A stretch of DNA of 64,000 bases from Pammene aurita (lineage: Eukaryota; Arthropoda; Insecta; Lepidoptera; Tortricidae): assembly GCA_947086415.1 (NCBI GenBank), contig OX352290.1:42016030-42080029 (forward strand), read 5' to 3'. Under the pieces are notes generated by a model. The model was not told the DNA's origin, did no database searches, and worked only from the letters and a program-made list of their open reading frames with translations. This document shows positions 25,801 through 40,800 of this stretch, one piece after another. Every line of letters begins with the position of its first letter. Position 1 is the first letter of the stretch. Made by a program: the position numbers and the translations under genes.

Positions 25801-28800
25801 AAAATTATGTTAAACTAGTACCTATAAAGTTAATTTCCAAAAGATTTTTATGGCAAATTATGGCAGTAACGCCTTATTGACAACCGACAATGATGTATAG
25901 TTCAAAATCTGTAAGAATGAACTTTTGACACATCGCAACGCCCGTAGAACGTAAACGCGCAAGACACTTTGCAATTATAACAAAATCCCATAACGATTTT
26001 AAAGCTTGTCGTGTACGTAAACACAATATTTCACTTTTAATAAACATAACTTAATTAATGTTAAATTTTTTCATATCTTAGTTATTGAATATTTTACGAT
26101 AACAATTTAGCATGCAAACAGTTACGGTCTACGCCTCCTTTTTTTTAAATTTAGTGTTGTGACCATGTCTGCTGTTCCGATTCATATAACATTTTCGTAA
26201 GTCGATAAAATCGATTATGTAATCAACAGACAATATAAGACTTTCTTATCATATTGTATTAATTATGGAATTATTATAAAATTATAATGCCATACATAAT
26301 TAGTAGATAACAATGATTAAATGATCATTTCCTAAATAATTTTATTTTCTGCTTTGTTATAGTTAAGTTTTCCTTTTTTAATTTATTTTTGTATATTAGG
26401 CATAACTGCATACAACTCATCTCAACTCATATTCTCGATGGAATCACTGACTTCCGAGTCACAGGCATCCGCCTAGTTCGGGAGATAGAGGCTCAGTTCC
26501 GGTGATACTGTTTCAAACCTAATACATAAGTCTCTCTTAAGCTATTAGCGTACTGTGCAAATATTACTTACACTTGTATATAAGGTTTAAGTCAATAATA
26601 GTACATTACTTACCTAGGGCTGTAAAAAAAAGAAAGCCCGAAATCGCAGGTATTTGGGACCCGAGCCGCAGGCGAGGGTTGTAAATATGCGATAGAGGGC
26701 TTTCTTTTTTACTGCCCGTGGTGAGTACACAATTTTACGTCCCCACCTGGCCATAATGCGAGTTTTACCGTAAGCGTAGCGAGCGGTAAAACTCACATTA
26801 TGGCCAGGTGTGACGTAAACATTATTATTATTCTCTTATTCTTATTGTTATAATTTGAGAAGAAATGTGATACAAAATATATAGGCATATAACAAGAAAA
26901 AATCGGTCGTAGTAAAATCGATTCGAACAATTCATAAATAATCGCTAAATTTGACAAACGATACGTCTTAGCCTCATCACTAATGACGTCAATACTGAAG
27001 AGTCAAAAGTTCATTCTTACAGATTTTGAACTATAGGTATATTTAGTTGAAAACGGAAAATTAGTCCTTTAAGGAATAAGTACCTACAACGGTTTCTTTT
27101 TTCATTTTATTTTTTAATTTGTTTAGAAAAAAATGCCTAAGATTATATGGTTATTTATGGGTTTGGTTGGTTATGGTTATTTTTGGGAATGAATTAAAGT
27201 ATTTCATAAAAATAGAAAATGTAGAATAAAGTTGACTTTATGCTTTGGGTAACAGGTATTCAACATAAAAGACAAGCATATAATAATAAAAAATAAAGCG
27301 ACAAGTGTGCACTAATTACTGTCCTCACTAAACAAGCTCTGTAAGAATTGAGTTTTCGGGTACTAAATAATAATATACGAGTATGTGTACCCATCAAAGG
27401 TATTTTTTTGTAAAAGCAAGACTTCAAACTATCTTATCAAATACAATTCATGTGCGTTTATTTCATTAATGCAGATTTTCGTTTTCAAATCGTAACCGGA
27501 CTCTTAAGACGTCGGTACCTACCAATCCCACGCTGAGCTGCGAGTTTTAAAGCCTTTTTGTAAACACAAAAAGCACAAAACATACTTATAAGTATTTATG
27601 AGATTTTTTCGAATACCGTCGTGAGTCACGTCCACGTGAGATGATCAGCTGCTAAAAATAATTTGAAGCGAGACATTCTTGGGGTACCACCGAACCGACC
27701 TTAAAAAGCATACATAAAGCGATGTGTCATCGACATCAGCGGCAAAGATTCCACCTCGCGGGGCCACTAGCGGCTAATAGTCTTTGAAGCAGGTAGTCGA
27801 GAGACCTTTTGCAAGGAGTTTTTTGTCCTCAAACCTTTGTTCCGTGGAGGGGAGCTGAATGGCCGCGTTCGCTTGACACCATGGGATTTGTTTGCATTTG
27901 TCAAGCACTTGTTGCTATTCTTTACTTAACTGTGTTTTAAGTTCCCATAAACTTGCGCTTTCTTCTTAAAACACCATGGAAGTTGGCCACTAAACGGTTA
28001 TTACTTTGATTGAGATTCATGAGTATTTTTAACTTTTTTATAATTCCGAAACGTTGTTTTTTCACGCTTTTATCAAAATTTTCGTTAAATTTGCCTTTCT
28101 CCTGTTTTTGCCGTTTGATTAACCCTTCGTCTTGACTATTGGCCAGTATTATTTGCTTTTGAATGGTTCGTAATGAAAGTTAGTTTGTAGAAGTTCCCGG
28201 TGTACTAAGTTTTTGTACCTAGGTACTTTCTTTACAAACATTGTTACTTTATTAGCATTAGGGAACTTTTCTAAAGTTAAAAAAGTCTTAATTTAAAAAT
28301 GTTACATTCCGATACCTAGCTGTCACCCGAACCTTCCTTCAGTCCAGCGAGTGTACCTAGTATAATTTAATTAGGTACTTGAAGTTTGAAATAGGTGGCT
28401 TTGCTGACTACTTTTAACAGGACTCTTCAGGTTTTTATTATTTCATGCGGCTCGTCACACAGTGTTGGCGCCCTTTTTTTGGAATTTGACATTATTATTG
28501 CCGTTCTTCGCCTAGAGCGACCGACGCAGAGCCCCCAGAGGACGACCTGCTCCAAATTCCTTTTATCCTTAACGTCGGCACGTTAACAAATTTTTAAATT
28601 TAACTTTATCGTACCTTACTAGTTATATTGAATTCCATTCATTCGAAGATTGTAAACTTACCTTACATTAGAAAGATGATTCGCTATGAGCGAAAAACGA
28701 TTTATATGCAAATATCTACTCCGTCCGACTCCGACATTTAAATGTCTTTAGCTTAGAAGTGGTAAAGCGCGGAATGGGTACTTGGATAGATACCTATTGC

Positions 28801-31800
28801 GAAGCGTGAAAGGAATGCGGTGATCGTCCCTGCGCTCGGATACGATGAATCATATCTATTCAAACTATCTAAATCGAACACAATCTAGCTAGACTAAACC
28901 GGGACCTACGTGCAAGTTATCTCGAACTAAAAGTTCCATCAAACAGGTCCCGTTGGATCTGTTTTCCAATTTCTGACATTCCGTCCGGATATTTCACAAG
29001 CTTGCTAGCTTCAGTTTAGTGAAACTTGGACAGGATTTAGCTACTTACAACTTTGTCACCAATTAGGAATTGGTAAATCACGCTAATGTTGACCATCACA
29101 TCATGAATACCTATTTGTTTAGTAATTATGACAACCTCCAACCAACTTTAGACCGCGGCATGCTATGATATGATTGCATTCTTAACTTTAAATAAATGCC
29201 GTAAATGTAACTAGACGGTCCCCTTGCAAAATTACTCGATCAATACTTATTAGATTACTAGCATGATTAGATTTATTATTAGTGTCACATTGGTGTGGTG
29301 CGGTGGCACCACCCTGCTTGCTTGTGGAAAGTGGGATTTAGGCAGGTGAGTAGATAGACACCTGAGTTAAAATAGGATTTACGCTGTAGTACCTACATCT
29401 AAGCTGAACACGTTCCTAAAGACGATGCGTAGGTATTAAGGAAAATGAAGTTTAAATCTCAAAATCCTTACAAGCTCTAAGTAGGTTCTATCATACCAAC
29501 AATATATTAAAACTTATGCACAGTTGATAGTTTTTTTACGATTTAGCGTAAATATATTAAATACGTCAGTATTTATTTTTGGTTCAGTATAACAACTACA
29601 ATTCTAGATGGTGTATAGGTACTTCGTATTTTAATTTATAACTAGAACGTCTTAAGGAACAACCTCCGTTTCGCGCTGCGAAAGTACAAAATTTCAATTT
29701 GTTGTCGGCATAGACTTTGAATAAATCTGAATGGCTTTGAAATTACCCGTATGCGGCCCCACTAGATATACGATGCACTAACGTACCAGGAATACGAGTT
29801 ATGCAGTTAGCTGGCCGGTCGATAGGTACAGGCTGCGGCATTCGGTTGCGTAACACCTGCACTTCGTTTATCTCAAAAGCACAGTTAACTTTGCCTTTAC
29901 ATTTTACACCCACTCCGACAAGGTTGTTTACGGACAAACATTGGAACTAGGTCTCGAGATATACACGTGCGGAGATAAAAACCATTTCGTGAATCTGAGA
30001 TACCATTTGCGAGACAAGGTAACTGCTTTGGAGAGACACCTAAGGGTGCTCTTACACTGATGTTTTATTTATAACATCTTATAACCTTACTCTAGAGTTA
30101 GCTTAGAATAAACGACCTGGTCAATAAAATAAATAAATAATAACGGGTTAAGGATGATGCACACTGTTCCACGTGACCTCCCAGGATTACGTAACGCTTT
30201 CTAAACAAAATGGAGTGTCGGAAATGTCGTGTAGGACGCGGAACAGAACAGCGAGAATCATCCTTTAGACACACAAATGGTGAATTTCGAGGCACGATGT
30301 TTAGCTCAGTCATCATCCGTGTACTCGTAATGCGAGAAAGTTTTAAAATTTAGAATAACGTAATTTCAAGCTGATATTTCTTTCACTTCATAAAGACATC
30401 AAGAAAATTGCCATGAGACAGCCGTAATAAGGGATCAGTGACAAGCAGCATGGTGGCTTTCTCTTGAGTAATGTAATTTTAATTCATTCTTTTTATTACT
30501 TATTCGCTCATTAAATTCAGTGTAATATTTTATTGTATGACACCTGTTCGCAGATGTAAGTGAGCACCTGCCCAGTAAACAGCTGATAAACAGCAGCTTT
30601 TAGCACCGAAGATAGACAAACCAAATATATAACCTAATAATTATTAGGCTTGTGCAAAAACAATAAACTCTTCTATAAGTATATTCATGTAAATTGAAGC
30701 TCTGTAAGCAAGCTAATATAAAGCTCAGTAAGAATGTACTTAAATATTAGTCAGGCTTCGCAGGACATATTTTGCGATCAGTTACCGAAAACTAGTTAGC
30801 AATTCCACGATATTATATTTCGTAGAAGAGCCGGCAAGGGTCGCGTTACTTATATTAATAACGCTCGTTTGACGCTCGGTTACCTTGCTCTCGAGATGGT
30901 TTAATAATGATAACAGGCGGCTTGAATATACAAACAGATACTAAAGGTAAACAGCCGTTTTGTGGTAATTTGTAGCTTTTATATGTTATGGAACATTACC
31001 GTCAAGTGTTTACATTTATACGAGTAACCTTAGCATGATTCACTTCGCACAGGCACATACACAACGTGAGGTAGGTATGTAATAGATAACTTATTAGCTC
31101 ATTGTCTCATAATAATTCTTAAGTATCTTTTTTTTAATACCACGACAGTGGCAAACAAGCATATGGCCCGCCTGATGGTAAGCAGCTACCGTAAGCTATG
31201 GACGCCTGCAACTCCAAAGGAGTCACACGCGCGTTGCCGACCCTTTACAAAAAGGACATATACTGTACACTGTCACAATAAGTATGTAGGGATAGTTACA
31301 TGCTGCTTTTCGGTGTGTAATGTTCGGTATACAAAAATGATATTTACATTTTGCATAAAAACGGATGCATATTTTTAAATCAATTTGCGTAAAAATAAAA
31401 TGCATAAAAACTTTCTGCATACTTTCATTTACTATGTAAATTCATGCAAAATCATTTTGCATGTACCTAGACAGAATTTTAATAATTACTAGGTAGGTGT
31501 AGTATAGGTATACCGTATACCTTACTATGTCTAAATATAGAGAAACAGGTATAGGTGTATTATATCATCAGCATCACTCCTACAAGTATACGTGATAATC
31601 TCCACAATCATGTCACGATTGTCGTGGCTCAAGCCCTATAATAAAAATATCGTATTGGTAGATCTACCTATTCAATTGCTGTTTTCATTAACTACAACAT
31701 AGCAGCGCTTGATTTTTACTTTATTAGAGGAGTAACATATATACCTACGCATATTCATCGTCAAACTTAGGTCTTTTTCGTTTATTTTACTAGCTTTTAA

Positions 31801-34800
31801 TGGCAGCGCGTCAAAAATATTTATAGGCACCTATCACGTAAGCGCTCAAAACTTTTGGGCAAGCACAGGCATTAGTAATTAGTACAAGAAGTACAGACTT
31901 CATTTAAACTGACACAATTTTAATTACTAATAAAGCATCGGTAGGTTTCGTCATTAGATTAATTAAGTTAGGCCTGTCGATTTATCAAACGAAAAAGGTG
32001 GAATCCGTAATAGAATATCAGTAGGCGGATGCCCTAATAAAACGTCGTTGATGGTGGGTTGATAAGGTCAGCCTCAGAAAACACTGGACCATGTCATGAT
32101 CTGTTAACCTCTGATTCTTGTTGACAATTTTAATGGTTTTAGTACCAGAACATGAAACAAAGTGAAATATCAGAAACGTACCTATAAATAAAGAGGCTAT
32201 TATTTGGCACCTTCCTGTTGTTACCTATTGTGTTTGTTGGAAATAAGAATAATGGTAATCAAAATAATAGAGTAATTTTCACATTGCATCGCTAACAAAT
32301 TAATAACACTTGTCAACTTGGCACAATGGCTTTCTTCTCCCACATTCCGCATTACTCGTCTGAGATCTGAGAAGCTGTAATGCGATGCCCACTAGTAGCA
32401 ATTCTTTTATTTAGCGACCCATTTCGCACTTGGATATTTAAATTAAACGCCGTGCTTTAGATAATTTTCGCCACGTCTCTTAGTGCATGTTTTATTCTTT
32501 TACGAAACTTCAAATTCGTGCCATAGAGGAAACACGTTCCAAAGATAATGTAATTAGTGACCCCGTTCAACTATAGCTTGGTTTCATTAGATAAGCATTG
32601 TCTTATCAGTCAAATTGAAAAGTATTCATGTGTAATTGAGTGTTGTTGCTTAAGCCCTGTGCCACAATGTTACTTGTATTCTTTTAAATTGCCTCCCTTC
32701 AAACAAAAATGACCTGATACTCGTAGATAAAAAATTATAAGAATGTAGAAATATTAGGCATTGGCCTTGTGTAGGCAATAGTATGGCATTAATAGTTTCA
32801 AGCGTGCCTTATCACACGAATGCAAAAGATACATAAGAAATGCATTTAGTATGTGAAATTGAATTTGTAGCAGACCAATCTCTTATTAAATTATAGTAAT
32901 AGTAACATAATTTTGGACATTCGGAGGTTACCTAAGGTTAAGTGAAGAAGACTCAGTCGGAATGCAGGACCTGTAGGCTGGGAAATCGCTAAGCAGAAGA
33001 AGAAGAAAAGTTAAATACATCATTTGAACATAAGGATGGTTTATAAGGTCAGTGTCAATAGAAAAGTAAAATAATGTAAACAAATATGGCTGAATTTCTA
33101 AGAAAAAAAAAACATTTGACACATGACAAAGTATTATTAAATAAATCCGTTTTAATTGAAAATTAAGTAATAAACGGATAATTTTACAAAAAAATAATGT
33201 AAATTACAAGTTTATGTGTATAATTTGACAATGAAACTGCGTGATTTCAAAGCAATTAAGGTAAATAATAATAATAATAAGGAAAGGTAAGGTAAATGCA
33301 GGTAAGGTGTTTGTTTACATTATTTTACTTTTCTATTGTCACTGACTTTATGTTGGTTATTTGCTCCCTTCGAGTGAATCAATTATTTTCAAAGTAACGC
33401 ATTTTTCGCATAGCAACGGGTCTATACCAATCGGTTCGAATGTTGATAAACATTCGAGTGATTGGTAGTTACTTGTTTGTTCTCAGGCTATTGGGTTAGT
33501 CATTGAACACGATGGGTTCTCATTGCCCTATATAGTAACATTCTCAACACAATCTATCAATTACATCGGAATTTACGAGCATTTCTTCAAACAGATGTAG
33601 GCATTTAGATAAGTTCAAGAATGCAATTAAAACCACTTGGTTTTGTAGTTTGTTGTGATAATTCAAAAGCAAATTAGCACTATGACTAACATTAATGTGT
33701 AAATTAAGTACAGATGCTTAATATGTGTAGGTAGTAGATATACTAATTAAATATTTTGATTAGTCCGTAGCTGCAGGACCAATCTTACGCAAACTACATA
33801 CCGGGTGTTGCCATATAAATAAGAATAATAGCGCCCTCTTGACAATGATTATATATTTCTGGTCAGGCTTTAAATTAACTTAAAATTAAGTTGATTCTTG
33901 TTTCCATATAGGTACCGGGTGTTGCCAGTATCACGAGCAAAAAATTAAAACGTAGATTCTACTCCTCCGTGCAATATGTTAGTACTTTCGGGTTAAGGCT
34001 TCTAGGGGTTGTGTGGTATCATTTCCGTATAAAACAGACATGCAGAATTCATTTTGATATTAAAATGTGAAATTCCATATTTAAAACAAACGTTCTGCGG
34101 AGAGGAAAATCACTCGGAAAAATATTTTTTTTAGAATATCATTCTTTTTAAATAAAAAAATATAATTAGAAAGCATTTTTATTGTAGTTTTTAAATATTT
34201 ATATACAATTTTAAGGCTTTTACTAAACACAAACTACGTGAAAAAAAAATCTTTCGCGTCGTGGTGTATATGTTTTCTCCATAGTAAGTATCGAAAATTA
34301 ATGTAAACTTCCGTACTTACTTACTCCTACCGTTACTTCCGTAGTGATACCATACAACCCCTTTGCCCCAACCCCAAAGCCTTTACCAGAAAGTGCTAAC
34401 ATATTGCACGGGACCCCTGATTTAGACGTGAAGGCCCAAAAATTTTACGGACCTCCAAAACTAATTGAGTCATCGCGGGGCACTCTATGTCTGGTCAAAA
34501 ATTTACAACTTTTTCTCGATGCTCCCAATTTTTTCAATTTCAAGCTCTGCTATACTAGAATTTATCGCAGCGAAATCATTCCGATCCGAAAAAGATGTAG
34601 GAAACGAAATCAAGGGTTTTTGCTAACGAGCTACCGTTATACGTCTGCATGGTCCTATTGTTTCTGGTTTAGTGAACTTGCAAGTTCCGTACCGTAGTTT
34701 CAGATAACGTGGTAACTTTACCCGTGAACAGTGGACAAAACACGGTCATAGCGAACCTGTCACGGTCTGCGAATTGTGAAACATCAAACCTTACCACTTT

Positions 34801-37800
34801 ATGCGCGTTTTACTCATTCAGTAAGATTTTCTTAGGTGTAGCTACCTACCTACCCTCTTTATCCTGAAATCAAAATGAAAACCATTATAATGAGTCTAAA
34901 CCCCGTTATCTAACGCTCAGTTTTGGGGGCAAGTGATGGGGCCGGCAGTTTCAATAATCTGAATCGATAAAAAATGAAGCTGATTTACTCAATAACATAT
35001 CTGATTGTCTCTGATTCATACTTAACAGAGCTATGCTATAGTGATTTTTACAATTATTATGAAATGAAAGATTTTTTATTTATTATTGTATTTTTCATAA
35101 TAAATTATCAATATTTTTTCCAAATTATATGTGTAAAAATCCAAAAATGATTTTTTGACCTCTACCTTTACCCCCGACGTTAAACTGCTCATACTATAAA
35201 TTATAAATTAGGGCCTGCCTAGTAAGTCGTTTCTGTCCTATTCAATAATTGTCGCCCTCCTATCTGATCAAATAGATGCAATGAATAAGTTATCTCAAGA
35301 GCATTCACAAAAGAAAAAAAAAATATATTCAAATAACTATTTATACGTAAATATGAATCGACTAATTATGTAAAGCAACATCACTATTTTAGCTTGCCGC
35401 CAAACTGAGTGTTAGACTAGGGTTACACGATCAGTTTGGCGTCAGTACAGTCCATCATTCTGGGTCAGAATGATAAGAGAATGATCCGGACTGATGAAAA
35501 TTCAATACAAATAGAAAATATTCGTCAGTCCATCCATCCAGAATGATGGACTGAACTGACGCCAAACTGATCGTGTAACCCTAGTCTTAGATAACAGGGT
35601 TTAAAATGACTTCTTTAAGTAAGGTACCTAATGAGAAAATCAAACAAATATGTACTACACCAACTCCAATATTTAATTACATTGATAAAATCTAATAAAG
35701 ATAGTACCTAAATTGAAAATTAAGAGCATCATTTGAATTTCAAATAGATATAAATAAGGAATCGTTCTTTAAAAAGAACTGAAATCTTAGTTGCAGAATG
35801 TAGCTACTCGTAGCCCAGTCATTGATTTTCCTCGTACTTTGTTGACAATCGCGATCTCAGATGAAATGCGGAAATTAAAAATAGTTGTTCTCGAGACATT
35901 GAAATATGTAGATCGCTTAGCGACAGGATATTGACGTTTCCTATAAAAATACTTTATATCATGATAGAAGCGTGTAATTTAATTACCGTGTAGTATCGCG
36001 ACTAGCTGGGTAATTGCCTACTTTTTATCGATGTTAGTTGATTGACAGGATTAAAAATTTGGGTATTATAATTACAAAGCTTTGTGTTTTCGCAAAAATG
36101 CTGAAATGCAGCAAATTTTTGACTCCAAGAATTATGTGTACTTACATAAGGATGATTCCTAACATAGGCTAAATTGATTTAATTCAAAAAAATCAAGCAT
36201 TTTTAGACGACGTAATTTGAAATAGGTAAATTTATTGTAGATTATCTTTTTTCATCGAATTATAAATTTTGTAATATATGTATTTTACAATACAGGTACT
36301 ACCTTTTCACCAACGTAGTTTCTAGTAGGTAAATACAAAATAGTCGCTAACAATATGAATAGAATAGAATGTGCTTTCACATAAGTATAAAAAGGCTTTC
36401 AACTTATACATTAAATTTATAAGTTATAACACTCTTTCTTAAGTTTAGTGTGGGCTTATGGCTTCTCAATAGGGCATAGAAGAAAAACCCGCACACGCGA
36501 ACAGCCGTCGCATATGGCCGGTACCGGCGGTACCTGGTCCAGAGGCTGTAGAAAGGAGCAAGCTCCAAGGACGAGGCGCGCGCGCCGGTTGTTCACCTCG
36601 CGCTCGTACGTCGCTCAGGAATGCGCGGGACCGCTTGCGGCCGAGACCACTACGGTCATGTTATCAGCTAGCTAGCTTTGGGTGATTCGAGCAGGATTAA
36701 TGATTTAACATTGACTGATTATAGGGAACAATCCTAGGTACCATCACGAACGAAAAATGTTGAGCCACTTGCCATTGCTCCGAATTTAGCCGTATAATGG
36801 ATGATCGACGTTAGTTGACGGCTGACAGCTAATTGGTAACAACGGTCCTTCATTACACGGCGAAATTACGAAAAATGGCAATTGGCTTAATATTCCCGTG
36901 TGGTGACCGTACATAAATTGAATAATATTAACTACTTTGTTGGAATATTGTTCATTCCTCATCAATTTAATTAATTTTACCCATTGTGTCATTCATCATC
37001 TTTCGCTTGTTCCGGCGTACCACGCATGCGCTTGTTGCGGCATTCTATCACGGCTCAGTTGGAGCCTGGGGTCCGAACGGCAACCTAAATCCCATTAATT
37101 GGTGTAAGCACGCCTTTTTATCAATGCGACTGTCATCTGACCTTCTAACCTAGAGGAAAAACTAGGCCTTATTGGGATTTTGGGATTAGGTCCAATTTTC
37201 TCATAATGTTTTCCTTCAACGAAAAACGACTATATCATATAATATACGAGTATCAAATATTTCGTACTCAAGTTCCGAAAAACTCGGTGTTAAAATAAAA
37301 GTAAGCTTGTAATAATATTATGACAATTGTTTATTGTGACATAACGCTAAATCTGTTACCCAACAAACGGAAACATATTCCACCTGTCAATTTCTGCGTA
37401 ACATTTCTCGATATCGTTTTTCAATAAATGCGGGTGATATTAAAAACTTAAACTCACGTTTTGTTATGTAAACGTAATACAATATTTTCGTTGCTCAATC
37501 AACCGACGAGTGCGATACAAGAGTAAATAATCAAATAGATCGTATCTGGTATCGATGATCGCCTCATGAGAAGGGTATCGATTACCGATCATGCGCTCAT
37601 ATACACTTCATTGTATACACAAGAAAAGCATGTCAGTTAATGAGCTTAATCTAAACTTATAGATTTAACTGGCATCGTTGCATGTTGTTTCAAAGCCTTT
37701 TTATCTAATTTTGTTTTTTTTTTTTCTATTTTTAACAGTGCCGTTTCTTAATTTAGCGACACCGTTTCTATTTCAAAGTATGTCAACATACCTGTGGCAG

Positions 37801-40800
37801 AGAGGAAAGAGGCGAAGCTAATGAGACTAGTTAAAAATAGGCGAGTATTAATTGAAAACGGAATTGTCTCCTTTGAATGCGTCAAAACCAATTTTTTCGT
37901 GAAATCTTGACTGCAAAATACAAGGAAACCAACTTAAAATTTATTTTTTAAGGTTGTATTTACGTTTTCAACGTTGTAATATCTTATAATATTGCGAAAA
38001 CTGCTTATACGTTATTAGTATGACAATTTTTGTAGTTTGTTGCATTATCTGCAACTTCTGCAAGTGCAGTCTCAATGGATACTAATACTAGTAAGTATTA
38101 CTACCTACTGTGCGAAGTAACTCTTTCCCACGCTAGGAGACTTTTGTGGTTTCTGACCGGTCCCGCATAGAAAACTGGTCGTGTATACTTATCGTTCATT
38201 AAAAATAAAAGGTTTATAGGTATGCTAGTTCTAGTATCAGCTCAGAGTACCTATGATTTAACCTGGTAACTCATATTTATAAGAAGTTGTTGTTGATAAT
38301 GGAGTTTAGAGAACGTGAAATTGCAATTATATGACAATGGTAGAAACTAAACCTTATCGTGCCTTTTTCAGTTTGCCAAAGAGTGAGGTTATGGTTTTTC
38401 TATGCAGCATCTTCGTGTAAGAATTATTTTCTCCGGTTAGATTATATTAGGTATTTCTTATTTCATAAATGCACTTATAAAAACACCATACTATATTTAC
38501 TTAGGCGAGGTTTCTTTACACACTTTATTTAGCTTGATCCCGTGTATGTATAGTATACCAACTTTTAGCTCAATCAGACACTGGGAAGACACTTCCCAGT
38601 GTCTGATTGAGCTAAAAGTTGGTATACTTCCGTAATTTACATGACAATGCTATGCTGGCTACTAGGTACAGTCCGCAATAAAAGTGTGTACCACAAAAAT
38701 GTTTTTGGGAGTTAGGTACTTGTGGATGGTTAATAATAACCATCCTTGAGATTCTTCAGTCATTGAGCGTAGATGTGCATTATGCATAATTGCATTTATC
38801 ATCGTACGTAATAACGTACCTACTTTTCATTATTTTCTCATGCGTTCAGCGTAACGCTACGGATCAAGTCTGCATTACATAACGTTTCAATGATATGTAT
38901 AATGAGTTATTGAAAGGTTGAAAGCTTATAAGATTGAGTGTTTAATGTTACGTAAGTGGAAATAAATACTTGTATATTAATGCAACATCCTACATCTACT
39001 GGCAGATGTAAAAATTAGATATTGATTAGATCTTTTAATCTTTTACATAAAATTCTTTTTGTATATTATTCAGAGAATGAGAAAAAATATACCAAAAAAT
39101 AAAATTATTTTTCTTTTTCATTACTCTTGAGTTTATTTATTATTTCTAGTGATCTAATAAAATGGCAATCGAAATCGAAACCAAAACATCTAGTTAAATC
39201 GTTAGTGAGTTTAATGAGGGCAGCACATACGCGTCTTTAAACGCCCGCAATGGTAATGGTTAAAGGTTAACGCAACCGGTGCCCGTTACCATTAAAGGCT
39301 AAGGGTAAACAAACCAAAAACACGTCATGTGGTTTTGTTTACCTTTAGCTGAATGGTTTAACGGGTAGACGGAAGAAAAATATTGACATGGTTATTCTGA
39401 TCTCAATTCAAATAGTTCAAGTAAAATTTAATACGATTATTATCTGCGTCATAATTTAAATTTCGACGCTGCTTATTTTCGTCACTGGTAGATATTGAGG
39501 CCGCGGTGAGATTTCACTGTATTTATAATTGATTTAGGATCTTTAGAAATTATTGCAAAACCATGACAATTATGAACTATATTGTGAACCACCAATATTA
39601 AGAACTAGCCAAGCAAAGGAGGTAAATGCCTACGTTTGTTTACATTATTTTACTTTTCTAATGACCTCGAACATATGTATCTATATATGAATTTCATACA
39701 TATAGGTAGGTATTGCCATTATTATTTTTTACCATTCAGTCATACTAACTAAGGTAAACAAACATAAAATGACCATCAGATACGTAAGTACGATTAAACA
39801 GGTAGTTTTAATGGATATAACATAAAATGTTATGTTAAAATGTGAATTTTGTCAGCGTCTTCCTAGAAACCTACTCATAATCAAGTATTGCAATTTGATG
39901 CGTCACATATGTATACACGGTGCCCGTGAGCATTGCGAGAGACTTTGACAGTGTATTCATTATCATATTTAGAGAACAAAATGTCCTTTAAACTTTTTCG
40001 AAATTCGCCATAGTTTCAGAGTAAATACTACTTACAAAAAATTGCATTTTGAATTGTTTCTCAGTGTAAAATGATTTTTTGATGGCGATCTTACCGGTAT
40101 GGGGCATAGTCTAGACATCTCTTATTGACTGATATCAAAGACCTAAGAAACACTTTGCATGGACTAGTTTTTACGAGAAAAAATGTAGCAATTTACTTTT
40201 TCCGTTACTTTTTTCTAATGTCATTTACTTTTTATGTAGAACAGCATTCAAAAAAAGTGAAAAAAAAGTAAAAAAAAAATTTTTTTTTTGGCGTTTTACA
40301 ACAAAAGTCATATAATGTTTTTTCATTCTTTCGACCTCAGAAATGCGTGGTTAAAATCTCTCGCAATGCTCACGGGCACCGTGTATACTGCTCGTATATA
40401 AAAGTGAATGTTTCGCACTGTATTGTCGCTATTCAAAATTCCGTCTGGCAATGCATCACGTTTATTTTATTATGTAAGTAGTTACTTAGATGATTATTTT
40501 CTTTATACTTAGTGGCATCTTTATTTTTACGACGGGCTTTGATGTCAGATTGGTGCTCAGTTTAGTAGGTCAATACGCAAGATTGACATTGAGGATTGGT
40601 TAGGCGTCCGTCGCGGTCTATATTCGTAAACAGATAAGCAGATAATCTGGCGAAATGCCAACTGGATCTGCCACCAGGCGACTGGTGTCGTAATCTCGGT
40701 AGAAAAATGAAGTATGAGACTATAGCACTACTCTAGTAATACGACGTTTTACGTTTTAAAATGGGGTGCTCCGCAAATTTACATTATATGTAGATATGTA

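Noticed and set aside
34344..34697. 117-codon open frame
   Set aside because: Overlaps the end of a probable MITE, shows no domain or splice context, and has a composition like random frames in this region.
36448..36675. 75-codon frame over the CpG-rich island
   Set aside because: GC-rich DNA lacks stops by chance; the Arg-rich translation resembles no known domain.
37739..37830. Strong polypyrimidine tract and AACAG, as for an exon in intron 2
   Set aside because: In the phase required by exon 1 the following sequence reads into a stop within a few codons.
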